Assembly (NCBI GenBank): GCA_021818075.1
Contig: JAKAFD010000013.1
Coordinates: 4,211 to 16,982, forward strand
Reading direction: 5' to 3'
DNA from: a bacterium
Lineage (GTDB): Bacteria > Patescibacteriota > Patescibacteriia > Patescibacteriales > Patescibacteriaceae
Length of the DNA stretch: 12,772 nucleotides
Below, one piece after another: positions 12,749 through 12,772 of the stretch. Numbering within the stretch: the first letter of the stretch is position 1; each line of letters begins with the position of its first letter. The notes beneath the pieces are model-generated. The model searched no databases, was not told the origin of the DNA, and saw only the letters and a list, made by a program, of their open reading frames with translations. Both the position numbers and the translations under genes were made by a program.

Positions 12749-12772
12749 AAAAAACCCCCGATGTCTCAGGGG
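12749..12772 (-). terminator. Terminator of a minus-strand gene beyond the right edge
   Basis: On the minus strand CCCCTGA, loop GACA, TCGGGGG form a seven-pair stem with one G-T pair, followed by TTTTTT (12754-12749). It ends about 15 bases before the -35 box of the lipoprotein promoter, the same layout as the terminator at 11874-11906. The stem may extend past the window edge. Confidence 0.65.

Noticed and set aside
11874..12772. Integron gene cassettes with attC sites
   Set aside because: The hairpins between the genes are terminators with T runs and are followed by promoters; no attC core sites or integrase are visible. Integron cassettes also usually lack their own promoters.

Overview
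The window looks like part of a chromosome from the Candidate Phyla Radiation (Patescibacteria), most likely in or near the Parcubacteria. This rests on protein style, not on a marker gene. The MurE-like ligase starts directly at a short hydrophobic segment plus P-loop and lacks the usual N-terminal domain. A FemAB-type ligase and a NIF3 protein have sequences typical of that group, intergenic spaces are short, and the housekeeping genes have no visible Shine-Dalgarno (SD) motif. No rRNA or ribosomal protein gene is present to confirm it.

Region 1 (1-9000, minus strand) is a compact run of housekeeping genes read from right to left: ileS (isoleucyl-tRNA synthetase) - NIF3-family metal protein - ruvA (Holliday junction branch migration) - FemAB-type peptidoglycan ligase - murE-like Mur ligase - dnaE (replicative polymerase alpha subunit, cut by the left edge). 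The first four genes are 8 to 33 bases apart and look like one transcript. A weak hairpin and 7-base periodic repeats separate the FemAB gene from murE. A better terminator, with a perfect TATAAT in its loop, separates murE from dnaE.

Region 2 (9000-10918) holds uvrB on the plus strand. It diverges from ileS across about 120 bases in which two sigma70-type promoters stand back to back, their TTGACA boxes forming an inverted repeat. UvrB stops at residue 600, right after the helicase core. The C-terminal UVR domain that contacts UvrC is absent, and the reading frame ends inside a 7-base tandem repeat.

Region 3 (10919-11132) is intergenic: the heptamer repeat, a 106-base imperfect palindromic element of a type scattered in many bacterial genomes, and a terminator.

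Region 4 (11133-12772, minus strand) has a different character. It carries two single-gene units, an uncharacterised 214-residue protein and a 245-residue lipoprotein. Each has its own strong consensus promoter (TTGACA, 17 bases, TAAATT or TATATT), short leader, GGAG ribosome binding site and terminator. The promoters and leaders are close copies of each other although the proteins are unrelated. A third terminator at the right edge implies another minus-strand gene beyond the window. This repeated expression module is the most interesting feature here.
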